A stretch of 64,000 bases of DNA from Diphasiastrum complanatum (lineage: Eukaryota > Streptophyta > Lycopodiopsida > Lycopodiales > Lycopodiaceae): the NCBI GenBank assembly GCA_029204225.1, contig CM055109.1, positions 39,441,592-39,505,591 on the forward strand, given 5' to 3'. Each line of letters opens with the position of its first letter. Within the stretch, counting starts at the first letter, position 1. Of this stretch, positions 1 through 10,799 are shown piece by piece. The translations under genes were made by a program, and so were the position numbers. Under the pieces are notes generated by a model. That model was not told the DNA's origin, searched no databases, and was given only the letters and a program-made list of their open reading frames with translations.

Positions 1-2
1 AA

Positions 3-917
3 AAGAAAAACAAAAAGGGTAATAAGAAGAAGGCCGGAAGTCGTTCGAAAATCAGTCCACCTATTGTCTGGACTGATGAACTTAATCAAAGCTTTGAAGC
101 TTTGAAGATGTTAGTGTCTACAGCCCCTATCTTACACATAGTGGACCCTAGCGGATCTTTCCTAGTGGAAATGGATGCTAGTGACTATGCGGTGGGTGCA
201 GTCCTTTACCAAGATGGTAGACCTATGGCTTTCGAAAGTAAGAAGTTGGACACAACTCAAAGTAGATATTCTACTTATGAGAAGGAACTTTTTGCTGTCA
301 TCCATGCGTTAAAGATCCAGAGACATTATTTGTACAGATCTAAATTCATGGTTATGACAGATCATGAGTCTCTTAAGTATATCTATGATGCCTTGGACCT
401 TAGGGGTCGTAAGGCCCGTTGGTCGAAACTCATTCAGGAGTTCAAATTCGACATTAAGTACCGTCGAGGTACGTCGAATTGTGTCGTTGATGCTTTGAGC
501 CGGATTGGAGAGGTTAATCAGCTATGCTTTGCTAAGTTCCAATCCGAGTCGTATCTTTCTCTACGAGATCTTTGTTGGACCGATGAGTTCTTCGGTCATA
601 TCTGGCAAGAAGTCCTGGCAGGAAGCTCCATTTTGAGAAATAATCTTGGAAAGCAGGATTCCAAGAAATCTCGCGAAGAGAAGATACTTGATGATTATTC
701 CATTCAGAATGGATTACTTTTATGTAGAGGAAAAGTTTGTGTACCAGATATCGCGGACATTAGGGCCCAAATCCTACACGAGTGCCACAACAGCCCTAGC
801 GCGGGACACCCTAGTATACAGAGGACATTTGACCTTGTTAAGAGAGAATTTTATTGGCCAAAAATGAAAGGTCATGTTGAGGCATATGTTCAAAAGTGTG
901 AACGCACTAGTGCGCAA
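3..917 (+). pseudogene. Ty3/gypsy pol: RT tail, RNase H, integrase zinc finger
   Basis: This is the 3' half of a gypsy polyprotein whose reading frame is open to the window edge, so the reverse transcriptase proper lies outside. A lysine-rich linker precedes VWTDELNQSFEALK, the usual end of RT. RNase H follows: DASDYAVGAVLYQDGRP, YSTYEKELFAVIHALK, TDHESLKYI and the closing GTSNCVVDALSRI. The integrase zinc finger begins at about 778 with HECHNSPSAGHPSI and KREFYWPKM, but its last cysteine pair is spoiled (CERTSAQIK then a stop). The stop at 923-925 is a frameshift, because the next frame continues immediately with KVKRLKAAGLLHPLE. RNase H normally removes the RNA template strand during reverse transcription. 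The copy is inactive, and the family assignment is secure. Confidence 0.9.
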
Positions 918-919
918 AT

Positions 920-1720
920 AAAGTAAAAAGACTCAAAGCAGCTGGTCTGTTACATCCGTTGGAAATTCCCAGCAAGAAATGGGAAAGTAATTCCATGGAT
1001 TTTGTGGTCGGACTTCCCAAGCTTGGGAAGGGTCATGATGCCATTTGGGTAGTAGTTGATAGGCTTACCAAGATGGCGCAATTTATTCCAACAAAAATTA
1101 TTGTCAAAGCTTCAGAACTTGCTCAACTCTTCGTTGAAAAGTTGTTTAGGTTGTATGGTTTGACGAACGATATTGTTAGTGATCGTGATTCCAAACTCAC
1201 TGGCAAGTTCTGGCAGGCAGTCTTTGAAAGACTGGAAACTACTATAAGTCTATCGTCTACAGATCACCCAGAAACCGATGGTTAGACCGAACATGTCAAC
1301 CAGTCGATGGAAGATATGCTTCCCGCATATGTTTCCAAGCGACAATCAGATTGGAAAAAGTATTTCTTAATGGTTGAGTTCGCATACAATAGTATGAAGC
1401 ATTCTGCCACTGGCTTTAGTCCTTTTATGCTCTTGTACGGCAGCCTCGTTCCCCTATCTCCGTTGGAGTCAAAGGCCTCAAGGTTCAAGCTGCAGCGGAT
1501 TTCTTGCATGATATGGAGGAAATGTTGCACGTGGCTAGGGAAAGTATTAGATCGGCTCAGGATCGAGCCCAATTCTATGCCAACCGAACCTCAAGAATTT
1601 GAGATTGGTGATTGGGTGTATGTTAGAATCCCAAAAGACTCTAAGACACTTCAAACGGGGAAATGTCCTAAGTTATCTCCACGTTTTAGCGGTCCTTTCA
1701 AAGTTCTTACAAGATTGGTA
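920..1720 (+). pseudogene. Ty3/gypsy integrase catalytic core
   Basis: This continues the preceding gypsy polyprotein after a one-base shift. The integrase core shows the first catalytic Asp in SMDFVVGLPKLGKGHD, the second in VSDRDSKLTGKFWQ, and the Glu in VNQSMEDML about 35 residues later. One in-frame TAG at 1283-1285 replaces the Gln of the usual DGQTE motif; the frame is otherwise open to about 1710. The C-terminal part has WKKYFLMVEFAYNSMKHSAT and KCPKLSPRFSGPFKVL, the GPF/Y module found after the core. The enzyme would insert element cDNA into chromosomes. The frameshifts and the nonsense codon make it a pseudogene. Confidence 0.9.
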
Positions 1721-2012
1721 GAGTTGCATATAGACTAGAACTCCCTGTTGGAACTAAGGTTCATCCTGTATTCCATGTTAGTCGTTTAAAGGAACGACTT
1801 GGTGGAAAAGATGACTTGATTCCCACAGATGATCTAGTGCTATTGGAGGATTTGACTGCTTTTGTACCCAATGAACTGGAAAGGATTATGGATACTCGAC
1901 GACATTAGCTGAGAAATCGTTTGATTTCTGAACATCTGATTCACTGGAAAGGTAAGTCAGATGATGAGGACACCTGGGAGAAGGAGGATGATTTAAGACT
2001 TAGATTCTCTGG
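1711..2012 (+). pseudogene. gypsy integrase tail with chromodomain
   Basis: After another one-base shift the frame reads KIGRVAYRLELPVGTKVHP and then VFHVSRLKERL, the end of the integrase. An acidic spacer follows, a stop at 1906-1908, and then RLISEHLIHWKGKSDDEDTW. That last stretch matches the core of a chromodomain (strand plus the WKG...TWE signature). Chromodomains mark the chromovirus branch of Ty3/gypsy and are thought to steer integration to modified histones. Two defects, the frameshift and the stop, disable the copy. Confidence 0.8.
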
Positions 2013-2040
2013 TTTTTTTTCATACAAGGAAGTTTTATTA

Positions 2041-2600
2041 TGTTATGTACCATAACGGTACGCCCATCAGTGACGGCCTCGCAAGGGGCATGACGGGCGT
2101 TATCGACATGTTTGGGTGCCACGCGTCACCAAACTAGGTGATCATGTGTCGTCGGCAGGACCATGCTTGATAAGACCCACTGTGCTATGCCTATATAGTG
2201 GTGGGGTTTTCCTCTTTCCATTCACTCAATCTACCCGGGAGTTGGTGGATGGAGAGCACATGCATGAGCCAGGGTGTATCTCCAGGCCAGGAGATATATG
2301 CTAGGGAGAGCCGAGTGCGATGGCTAGTGGTATGGGACGCTAGTTATCGTAGGAGGCTCAACTGGGCATGACTATGTCGATAGCCCCAGTGCATGGGAGT
2401 GGGTCGGTTGTGACCCTATGGATGGGCGGATACGGTGCGTCGTCACTGGTATGGGATGTGCAGAACCTTCAAGGCAGTCGGAGATCTTAGGGAGTTGTAG
2501 CACATACGAAGACTTGTATGATAGTAAAAAAATGATGGGAATGGAGAATGTTCTCTTTACGTCACCACAAGTATTATTGGTCTTTAGATGGATAACCATT
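2041..2600 (+). repeat. possible 3' LTR of the left gypsy element
   Basis: A 3' LTR is expected straight after the chromodomain. The sequence from 2041 starts TGTTATG, is more GC-rich than its surroundings, and has a TATA-like CTATATAG at about 2191. No second copy is in the window, no clear polypurine tract precedes it, and the right end cannot be fixed. Confidence 0.3.
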
Positions 2601-2639
2601 CCCTAAAGCAAATGATCTTAAGGAGGAAATAAATACTAG

Positions 2640-3611
2640 TGTGGCAAATAAAGTGACAGCTTCCAATTCCTATGCCAATTTTGTGGGAAGTCTATCGAAA
2701 TCAAAGGTCAACATTCATGAAGGATCGAGCAATCTTGTAAACCATAGTACCAATAAGGGGAGCATTGGAACGAAGGAGATATTAAATCAACTTTTATTCA
2801 GACAAAGTCCTATCTGCCGTACAAGAGAGTGCCACTTATTTAGACAAAGTCGTATTTGCTCTCCAAAAAATGATGACAAATTTCGAATCTACATTTAGTA
2901 ATAGGTCACAAAAACTAGATGTCAATCTTAAATTGGGTAATACCAATATTAATCCTTTGCCATCTATAACAACCAATGCCAATCTTGGTAACACCAATAC
3001 TATTCCTTTGTCATCCCTGATTGCTACGACATTCAAGAATCAGAGACAACTCAGTTATAAATTATAATAGTAGTTAAGAAGTGATGATGGCATTGCAAAA
3101 CAACAAGGGGAAGTACTTGTAATTGATGAGCAGCCTGTTTTGTGTCAACCAACTTCTCATAACATTTTGCCAACACCAAATGATGTTTCACAACAGCCAG
3201 CTGACATTCAAACTACTTGTCCTAAATTTGAAAATGATCTTTCTCAACAACCAAGATCTCATCAATGGATGGGTCAACATTCAAAGGCTCAATAAGAAAT
3301 AACACGACAACCAAGATCTGAACGAGAGGATTCTACAAGCGATGAGGAAGACCAAGGTCCTTCAAAAAATGTATAAAGATGTTCTTAATCGTGAAGAAAC
3401 CCTATTACTCCATGGATGCTTAATCTCCTTCAACTTTTCACAAATGGATTTAGAAGAGAAATATACTTGGGAGTATCTTGTTTCCCTCATCCATATTATT
3501 CTGGAAAGCCAATCAAATGGAATGTTTCTTTCAATGTATCAAGCCATGCACGCCCTAGGAGTTACCATGATAGATTGGGGAGACATTATTTCAAACTTTT
3601 TGATTGATTGA
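2640..3611 (+). other. unassigned, possibly degraded gag-like coding DNA
   Basis: Several short frames have coding-like composition but no domain I recognise. One runs from about 2790 to 3067 with AVQESATYLDKVVFALQK and then an imperfect repeat (NTNINPLPSI and NTNTIPLSSL). Another, 3416-3607, reads GVSCFPHPYYSGKPIKW and RLGRHYFKLFD. The weak coiled-coil character next to gypsy sequence suggests an old gag region. This is inference only. Confidence 0.2.
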
Positions 3612-5159
3612 ACAACACAACATCATTGCAAATATTGAGGCTTACAAAGTATCCAAGCTCCAAAACAAATCCTTGTAGACTGCCTATGTCAGGTTGTTTT
3701 CTTTGCTAATGGAAATGCTATCAACGTCTGCATTCTAGTTTAAGCTTATCTCCATAAGAAACATTGTAACAGAAAATAACACAAGATTCTCTCCTTTCCA
3801 ACTTGCTTAGAACGGATATTTTACCCTTTTTCAAGCTTGCCAAAAGCTACCAATATTATTTTTCTAACTATATGGCACATACATACTTTGATTTGCTTAT
3901 TATTGATTGGAAATCCTTCTCATTCTCAAGTGCTCCCCAGTACCCATTCTTGGTACTTCTATGACTTCTTTCACCTCTATTTGGCACGTATGAGATAAAA
4001 GGTAAGTCAAGATATGACCATCGTCAATGTGTACTTTTCTTCGAAGCTACAACATTTTAGAAAGATACCTTATAACCCTACTGACTTCAAATTTGATCCT
4101 TGATAAAATTGACCTTAACTTAAATACATCAAGAAACCTAAATCCCAGGGTATAAATGGTAAATCCCCAAAACTACGTCTATGAAGTATAGTAGTACATA
4201 AGAATATCCTAAAGACATGTATACCTATGATTAATCTCCATATCAACATTGATTATTAAGTTTCAAACTTCATATCTAGGTTATTAATGTTTCATATTTT
4301 ACTTCAGTAGTAACATGTGTGTGAGCCTTTTACGACTTAAGGTTCATCATAGAGTATTCTATACAAGTGTTCTAAGGGTTTAGAGTTTTTTAATGTTAGA
4401 ATTTACTTAGGACGTAGACTATTTGTTTGAAATACACGTGTTTGTAATATGTAGGAATGAAATTATATAACAAGGGTACACTTCAAAACCTTTTGGGGTT
4501 GATAGATGTTGAGCTTAAATAGTCAACAAAATCAATTTTTGTAGGACTTGTGAACTTGGGGTTGATTATGAAAATCATTTCTAAGTTCTTATAGGTATTT
4601 TATATCATGCAAAATAGAATCTATATTCGAGTAGATATAAACCAAAACCCTGAATACTATCCTAATATAGCCCATGCACATAAGAATAGGGCCTAGGGCC
4701 AAGAAATTTGATCACTAGGGTCAGCTCAATGAATCTACGACCTAATATGAGTCAGGGCTTTTTTAAGGTACATCGGTCCCAATTTTGTGACTTGGTTGCA
4801 ATCTATTCAATAAGGGCACAAAAATCAATAGAAAATCTAGTCCATCTATCAATAGTCCACAATGGATCAAAAAGTGAAGGAAGCTTTATTCTCAATTTGA
4901 ATTGGCATATATAGAAAGGCATGGAGAATATTTTGTGTCAACATTTGATGTGGTATAGTAGGAGATCGTTTGCTGAATCTCTAAACAAGGGTGGATTTTA
5001 CTTTTCATTTGCTATTTTTGAGTCCGAATATAAAGAATTGCGGAAAGCATACCTCGATGTCCTTGATTCAGAGGCAAGAATGCCCCATTGACGAATGAAT
5101 TAAATATCATGTAAGTCTTTGCAAAAGATGTCACCCTATAAGACAAGGGCCACACTCTT
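3612..5159. other. no recognisable gene
   Basis: AT-rich sequence with only short chance frames. I see no LTR, transposase, RNA gene or microsatellite that I can support. Confidence 0.5.
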
Positions 5160-5167
5160 GCTCGTAC

Positions 5168-5834
5168 CATAGATGCACTACGTTTCTGAAACGCGTTTCA
5201 GAATCGCGTTCAGAAACGCGGTTCAGAAACGCATTTCTGAAAATTATGAAAAAATTCCAGAAACGTTTTTTCTATATATATATATATATTTTTTGTTTTT
5301 TTATGGGCAATATGGGTATCAGATGAAAGCTCTAATTAAGAGCATAGTTACTGTGTAGTTTGTCAACTGTTTCAGCTGCAAGATGGTCCAATTCAGGTGC
5401 ATTAATCCATGTTGGGTTCTATCAAGGATAAAAATTCAAAACTAACCTCTAGCCTGTTCGTTACAATCACAGATGGTCCCAGTAAGTGTGTTTTTGCTCA
5501 GGGAGTTGGAAGGCCAAATCATGAAGAGGCCTTACCGTCGGGGCCGGGGTCTACCGGCTGCCCCCAGACCCTGCCGTTGGGGGCCGTTGCCCCCCAAACC
5601 CCCTGAGCATTTATTAAAAACCAGAGCAAATAACAACCAAATAGCTATTGAAAATAAGATCTGTTTGTGCCCCATCTACTGCACTTCTGAGAGGCAAAAA
5701 CGCTGGTTTGACCATTGATCCCCTAAAAAAATTTCAGCCATAAGCTATTTTTCCAAAGAAAAAAAAACAAAAATTTAGTAAGATTCTGGGAGAAGAAACG
5801 CGTGCCCTCAGAAACGCATTTCTGTGCATCTATG
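5168..5834. mobile_element. hAT-like MITE, 667 bp, with 8-bp target duplication
   Basis: The ends are perfect 11-bp inverted repeats: CATAGATGCAC at 5168-5178 and its complement at 5824-5834. The element is flanked by identical 8-bp direct repeats GCTCGTAC at 5160-5167 and 5835-5842. An 8-bp duplication and a CA-start terminus fit the hAT superfamily. Just inside the ends is a cluster of short repeats built on TTTCTGAAACGCG and CAGAAACGC, dense at the left (5181-5245) and sparser at the right (5795-5823). These are the expected kind of subterminal transposase-binding sites. No transposase is encoded, so it must be non-autonomous. Internally there is a GC-rich block (5540-5605), unlike the AT-rich host DNA. 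Confidence 0.8.
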
Positions 5835-5842
5835 GCTCGTAC

Positions 5843-6789
5843 AAAGTCCATGATATGCAACTTCCTCTTTAGTATGAGAGATGAGAATAGTATGTTCAAA
5901 GCAATGGGAGCTCCAAAGTCAATGGCATTTCATGGGGTCCATAAACAGCAATATTTGGTGTTACATATAAAGACCCACTAACTAAAATATCAGGAACAAT
6001 CCACCGTGAATCAGTTCTCAAGCCAGGTTCTGCTAGAAAGAACGCTGCCTCTGAGTCCTCCCTCAAAGAACCTCAAAAGCTCTGTAGTCATCAAGTACTG
6101 AAAGAAGAGAGCATACAAGTGTTTACTGATAGAATTTGAAGTCCCCCTCAGGGTTAGGGCAGAACAAATCTTTCCTGTCTGCCCCTTAGCAGAAGTCCAG
6201 GGCCCTAGTAAATGTCATGTCCCTGTCAAGTGACTGAACATGACCAAATGTATAAAAAAAGACCAAATGCAATCGGCTATTGTTTTTGGGTTCTAAAGAA
6301 TCAAATGAAGCCCCAAGTACAATATAATATCATAATTATTTGTCCAAAACTTACAAAAATAGAGATGCAGGAAGTCTAAGATTCATAATTTCCTGCCTTT
6401 TCAGAATCGAAAAAACCAGCTTTTCAGGTGGTTCAAAATTGGGACCTCCGAGAAGGAATTGGAAAATTGAATTTAGGATTTTAAAGGTCTGTTTATTTTA
6501 TCGGTTACAGAAAAATTGACTGTAGATAGATTAGGCACTCTCTAATTTATGGCCAATATCAGCCATTTAGAATGAGATAGAATGGGATTCAGGATGATAT
6601 AGGTACTGATTCTTTACTAATTGGCCTAAATCCGTCATCCGATTTGAATGACCCATGATTTGAATCTTGCTTAGGTCCTCTTATGTGCAGTTGCTCAGAC
6701 ACTAACTGGAATGGAACCTCCCGTATTCTACCATCAATGCTAGCTCCCTAAGAAAACGACTATCATAGCAACAAAATATTCATACATAC
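5843..6789. other. LPEAT intron 3 or downstream DNA, no gene assigned
   Basis: This lies directly 3' of LPEAT exon 3 on the minus strand. I searched both strands for the next LPEAT exon (EF-hand region) and did not find it. A minus-strand frame at about 6062-5899 is open and reads TDSRWIVPDILVSGSLYV, but I cannot assign it to a family. Confidence 0.4.
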
Positions 6790-7067
6790 CTGTGTGTGAT
6801 GTCCATGGCAGAAAACCTTGCAAGATACTCATGGGCAGTCTCATAGTTCAGGTGGAAAAGTTTTTCCATGATACCAAATTCCACTTGTGAGAGCTCAGCA
6901 GGCTGACCATACTTCTTAGCATCCATTGAGAGCTTTACATCGACAAACGTATGCTCTGTACAAACGACATTCAAAGCTTGTGCCATGAGTTTGCGCACCC
7001 TATGGGCATACTCACTAGGATGGCTCAGCTCCCTTATGGTTGGCTCTACCACTTCAAGGTACTCTAC
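6790..7067 (-). CDS. LPEAT2: LPEAT2-like acyltransferase, exon 3
   Basis: This exon follows exon 2 across a 242-bp intron. It starts after an AG acceptor at 7069-7068 with VEYLEVVEPTIRELSHPSEY and ends at a CAG/GTATGT donor (6789-6788), 278 nt, leaving phase 2. The protein includes KLMAQALNVVCTEHTFVDVK and LSQVEFGIMEKLFHLNYETA. These match the stretch between the acyltransferase core and the EF-hands in plant LPEAT2, where Arabidopsis has a similar ALNVV...HSFAD segment. No frameshift or stop is present. The following exons should encode the EF-hand calcium-binding region and are not visible to the left, so the gene is incomplete here. Confidence 0.88.
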
Positions 7068-7309
7068 CTAGTGAAATGAAAAGTCAGCACATCATCATAA
7101 AGATGAAAACATCAATATGTTACAGAAGATGAAGTACAAATGGTTCGAAAGGCATTATCCCTAAGTACAGCATTCAAATAGCAGACAAGAGCCAAAACCA
7201 ATAAAGTGATGTTAATCAGGAAAAGCAAGCCATTATCTGCAAATGAACTCCAGTGTGTTACCGTACAAAGTCCTAAGGCAAAATCCTTAATAGGTTGAAG
7301 CTTACTGAC

Positions 7310-7597
7310 CTTCATAAAGTTCACAAACTGAGTCATAAGTCGAAACAAAAGATTCGGCAGTGCAATATCCACCCATGCTGGACTCACCCTGGCATGAGGA
7401 TACTGTACAACTATTGGCTGTACAGGTAAACCCGGTGCAAAAGCTCCAGCTTTAAAAGAAATCAAAGCCTTGCCATTAGTGGTCGTTCCTTCTGGGAAAA
7501 GCATTATGTGGGGCCATCTATTGTCTATTGCTCTTTGCCTAACCTGTGAGCCTGCATTATGCCTTGATGTAGAGGAAGTTCTGTCCACAGGAATAAT
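7310..7597 (-). CDS. LPEAT2: LPEAT2-like acyltransferase, exon 2 (acyltransferase motif III)
   Basis: This exon is 288 nt (96 codons), phase 0 at both ends, with a CAG acceptor before 7597 and a GTCAGT donor at 7309. It reads IIPVDRTSSTSRHNAGSQ, then IMLFPEGTTTNGKALISFKA, the conserved PEGTTTNG glycerophosphate-binding motif of the PlsC/LPLAT superfamily. LPVQPIVVQYPHARVSPAW follows. It joins cleanly to exon 1 (...VFLRALQ + IIPVDR), matching RAMQ + VIYVDR in Arabidopsis LPEAT2. The enzyme acylates lysophosphatidylethanolamine, and other lysophospholipids, with acyl-CoA at the ER membrane. A 242-bp intron (7309-7068) separates it from exon 3. Confidence 0.92.
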
Positions 7598-7681
7598 CTG
7601 TCCATCACAATGCTGCAAGTCTTCAACCAAGTTTTGAAACGCATGTAAATCTACAGTGAAGAAGTCCAAAGTGGGAAACAA

Positions 7682-8015
7682 GTAAAGTGAAAACAGACTA
7701 GAATATTACATAATGGATTTTTCTTCTATAAATGCTGAAAATGCTGCAAGCAGGACTAAGTGGGATGAGAACTTAAACAGACGAGATTCTGTGGTGGTAT
7801 ATGTAAGGCTTCTTTTAGTATTTTGTATGACAGCATAACAACATTGCACGACTCTGGACAGAGTATCTATGAGCTCAAGCACATACTAGGTGATCGTGAA
7901 TCATAAATTTTCAGATATGCGAGGTATTTTTACATAGCTATTTATGCATTTTCATTTACAGATGGCCATTTTTCTGTTTGTGGGGAAACTCAAAGAAAAA
8001 ATGCATCATGAACCA
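7682..8015. other. intronic DNA, nothing recognised
   Basis: AT-rich sequence between LPEAT exon 2 and the 3' LTR of element A. No gene or repeat is evident. Confidence 0.5.
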
Positions 8016-8020
8016 CTAAC

Positions 8021-8441
8021 AGTTACGAACGGATCCACAAGTAATCTAAGGCTAAACTAGAAAGTAGCACAAAAGCAAGACTTAATCCTAGAAAGCAAGA
8101 AAAAGTGAGACTGAGGAGGCTAAACGAGAGAGATCCATATCATAAGCTGAAAATGAAAGTGACACTAGAGCCCTACTTATACCCAACAGGAACCCCTAGA
8201 AAGGGGTCCAGAGGATAAGAGTCAACTGGGAGGTAAAATAGTGCGCCCTCGAAGAGGGCCCCCCTCCAAGGTAATATGGTCTAAATGTCAATAAAATGAA
8301 TAATAGGGCCCAAGGCCAACCATATAGTCTAAATGTCAGTAAACAATAAAATAGAGGGCCCAAGGGTTGCTTATGCATAAAAAGCAAAGGTAAAGTAGAT
8401 GCGAATGGGCGTGACGAATGTAAAGAGCCAAGTCCATAACT
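8021..8441 (-). repeat. element A 3' LTR
   Basis: This 421-bp sequence shares its first 207 bp (plus-strand order) with 12438-12644 and is clearly related to the two LTRs of element B. On the minus strand it begins AGTTATGGACTTGGCTC, directly after a purine tract, and ends TTCGTAACT. CTAAC flanks it on the left. Confidence 0.85.
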
Positions 8442-8519
8442 CTCCCCAACACAAAGAAAGCCCAGCCGCGAAATGAAGAGGCAGCATAGGATCAAGCAGC
8501 AGCCCTGGTGTATCAGCAA

Positions 8520-9629
8520 CTGTGAACAGGACGACCATCCCACTGTACCAAAAACTGAATCTGCCGCCGGCGCCGACTATGATGAAGACGAACCTGTAGA
8601 ATAGCAGCAGGTAGGAGGGGAAATTACTTAGGATCAATAGGAAACTCAGCATCACGAGGAGCATCATCCTCAATAGCAGCACGTAGTAAACTGACATGGA
8701 ATATATCACAGGCTCGTGTCGAAGAAGGGATATGTCACAGGACTAAGAACCTACAATATGCAATAAGGTCCATAATAACATGGTGCAAGCTTCTCAATAG
8801 AAGCATGGCCCTGAATAAAGTGGTGTCGAGCAAAACGGAGGCGTAGATAAACCATATCCCCACCCTGAAACTGAACATGTCGTCGATGACGATCAACAAA
8901 AGTCTAGTACCGCTGCTGGACGTGCTGTAGATGTGTGTTGGCCTGAGAAATAAGCTCACGAGCACCTGATAGAAAAGAGGCAAGTGTAACAGGTGTATCC
9001 TCAGGAGGAAGAGGTATCCCAGGTAACAGGGGTGCATAACCATGAGATAATAAGAAGGGAGAGACACCAGTGCTGGTATAAACTAAGCTATTATAGCTAT
9101 ACTTAGCTAAACATAGATGCTGATCTCAGTCCTTCCCTGAAGGAATGCTTCCCTGAAGGAGTGACAAAATGGCGTAGATAATCCTCAAGAATCCCATTAA
9201 GGACCTTAGACAATCCATCGACAGTAGAATGATAAGGGGAACCCATAAAAAGTTGAACATCCAGTATGCGCATAAGCTCTGTCCAAATGTAGAGGTAAAC
9301 TTACTATCCCGATTAGAAAGGATAGTACGAGGAAATCCATGGAGGCGGAAAATCTCTGATAGGAATAAACGTGCACATCGCTCAGCTGTAATAGTACTAC
9401 GAACCAGTATAAAATGTGCCTGCTTCGAGAACCTATCAACCACCACCATACATGAATCATGACCACGCTGGGTACGGGGAAGGCCTAGGATAAAGTCCTT
9501 AGAAATATCGGTCCACTGGCGATGAGGAAGAGGCCAACTTTGAAGCAAACCAGCAGACTTAGCACGGGAGTACTTATTGCGGGCACAAAAAGTGCAGTTG
9601 GGAATAAGAAGGGCTAGCTCAGACTTCAT
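8520..9629 (-). pseudogene. element A integrase and chromodomain-like tail
   Basis: The first part (9629-9300) is open and shows the zinc-finger end NCTFCARNKYSRAK. Core motifs follow: WTDISKDFILGLPRTQRGHD with the first Asp, VDRFSKQAHFI, and LSNRDSKFTSTFGQ with the second Asp (the usual Trp after F is lost). Frameshifts follow near 9290 and 9130. Downstream, in other frames, come SFLSGARELISQANTHLQH and KLAPCYYGPY (the GPY module) at about 8800-8760. Near 8590-8540, QFLVQWDGR resembles a chromodomain core. This placed A with chromoviruses. It is non-functional. Confidence 0.82.
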
Positions 9630-9679
9630 GGATGGCCAGTAAAAGTGTCCTTGAGACGAGCATAAAATGTTTAAAACAG

Positions 9680-9904
9680 GAGGTGCAGAACTATAAACAT
9701 CACGAAAGTCAGGACAAGTGAGATAAGCAGAGGGAAGATCATCAAACTAGGTAGGAATGGTAGCAACAAGTGTGTGTAACAAAGCGGGCAGATGGGATAA
9801 AGCACGGCAGCGGCGTTTGAACGACCAGGATGATATAAAATAGAAAAATCAAAGGATTGTAAAAATTGCAACCAAGACAATCGCTAAGATCCCGCTGGGA
9901 TAAC
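9680..9904 (-). pseudogene. element A RNase H C-terminal remnant
   Basis: Only the last residues of RNase H survive: FDFSILYHPGRSNAAA, matching the usual F.I.Y.PG..N..ADALSR end of the domain. It leads towards the integrase. Everything upstream, meaning the RT and most of RNase H, is missing and replaced by unrelated sequence at about 9905-10230. Confidence 0.7.
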
Positions 9905-10230
9905 AGATAACGAAGAGACTTGTGCTAATATTTGCAGCTCCAAAGTGTCATAAAGGCTCCTTGAGCATGTCATGTACTGCATGTAATTATCCATGTGCTT
10001 AGTAAGTATTGCTAAATATAGCCATGGTGCTAAGTTAGAATAGGACTAGTTAGGTAGAATAATCAATAAGAAGCCTAGAACAACCACGCTATAATAATGG
10101 TTTAATGGCCAAATTAGGGTAATAAGGCCCCAAACTCGTACTAGAGACACAAAGGACCACTATAAATAGAGGAGGTCGTAGGCTATTCTACATTTGTTAT
10201 TTTTTAACATTCTATGTGATTTGAAGCTTC
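9905..10230 (+). other. foreign LTR-like segment replacing the RT of element A
   Basis: About 325 bp with no coding continuity to A lies between its protease tail (GIDSKGDYQ near 10240) and the RNase H remnant. It is AT-rich, holds a TATA-like CTATAAATAGAGG near 10160 on the plus strand, and a following T-rich stretch as in copia U3/R regions. It is probably a solo or truncated LTR, or a deletion scar filled with LTR sequence. The boundaries are approximate. Confidence 0.4.
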
Positions 10231-10234
10231 TCGA

Positions 10235-10715
10235 TCAGCTGATAGTCCCCCTTGGAGTCGATGCCAACAAGGGAGTGGGTAACTGAATCATGCACAAAAG
10301 TGAGTGTCTACCGTGTCACATCCAGTGTAACGGCACCAAGAGAAGCAAACCAATCAGCACCAAGGATAAGATCATAGCGCTCCATAGGAATAATATAAAG
10401 ATCCGCCTGTCCAAAAGAATCCCCAATGCGGTATGCCAAGCCCTAGAACATCTGAAAGCTAGGGAAAGAATGAGAACTGGCAACCTCAACATTAAGAGGC
10501 TGTGGAGCAGGAATAAGTAAAGCACGGATCCGACTGGAGATGTAACTACTAATAAAGGAATGTGTGCTTCCTGTATCCACTAAAGCAATATATTCCCGTC
10601 CAGTAATGCGTATGCGTAACCGAATGGAGCGAGGACCAGGACGCCCAGTCCAAGTAGCATAAGCAAGCTGGGCATGGCAAGTAGCTGGGAGGAGGTCAGA
10701 AGAAGGCTCGGACAC
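10235..10715 (-). pseudogene. element A retroviral-type aspartic protease
   Basis: The open part (10715-10443) contains REYIALVDTGSTHSFISSYI, with the catalytic DTGS triad intact. NVEVASSHSFPSFQMF follows, then a stop. Reading continues in a shifted frame with QGLAYRIGDSFGQADLYII and YDLILGADWFASLGAV (the second half of the fold, D.ILG.DW), then VTHSLVGIDSKGDYQ. The order gag-protease is correct for gypsy. The frameshift near 10440 separates the two halves. The protease would cleave the polyprotein during particle maturation. Confidence 0.85.
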
Positions 10716-10799
10716 AGGATCAAGGTCGTTGGAGATATGGATATAGATGTCAGAATCGTTAGTGTCAGTGCCCTCATGATAGAAAACAACAGTAGTATT

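Noticed and set aside
2041-2600. Homology between this LTR candidate and the element D LTR (13082-13745)
   Set aside because: Both are GC-rich and follow the same gypsy class, but I could not align them beyond short chance matches.
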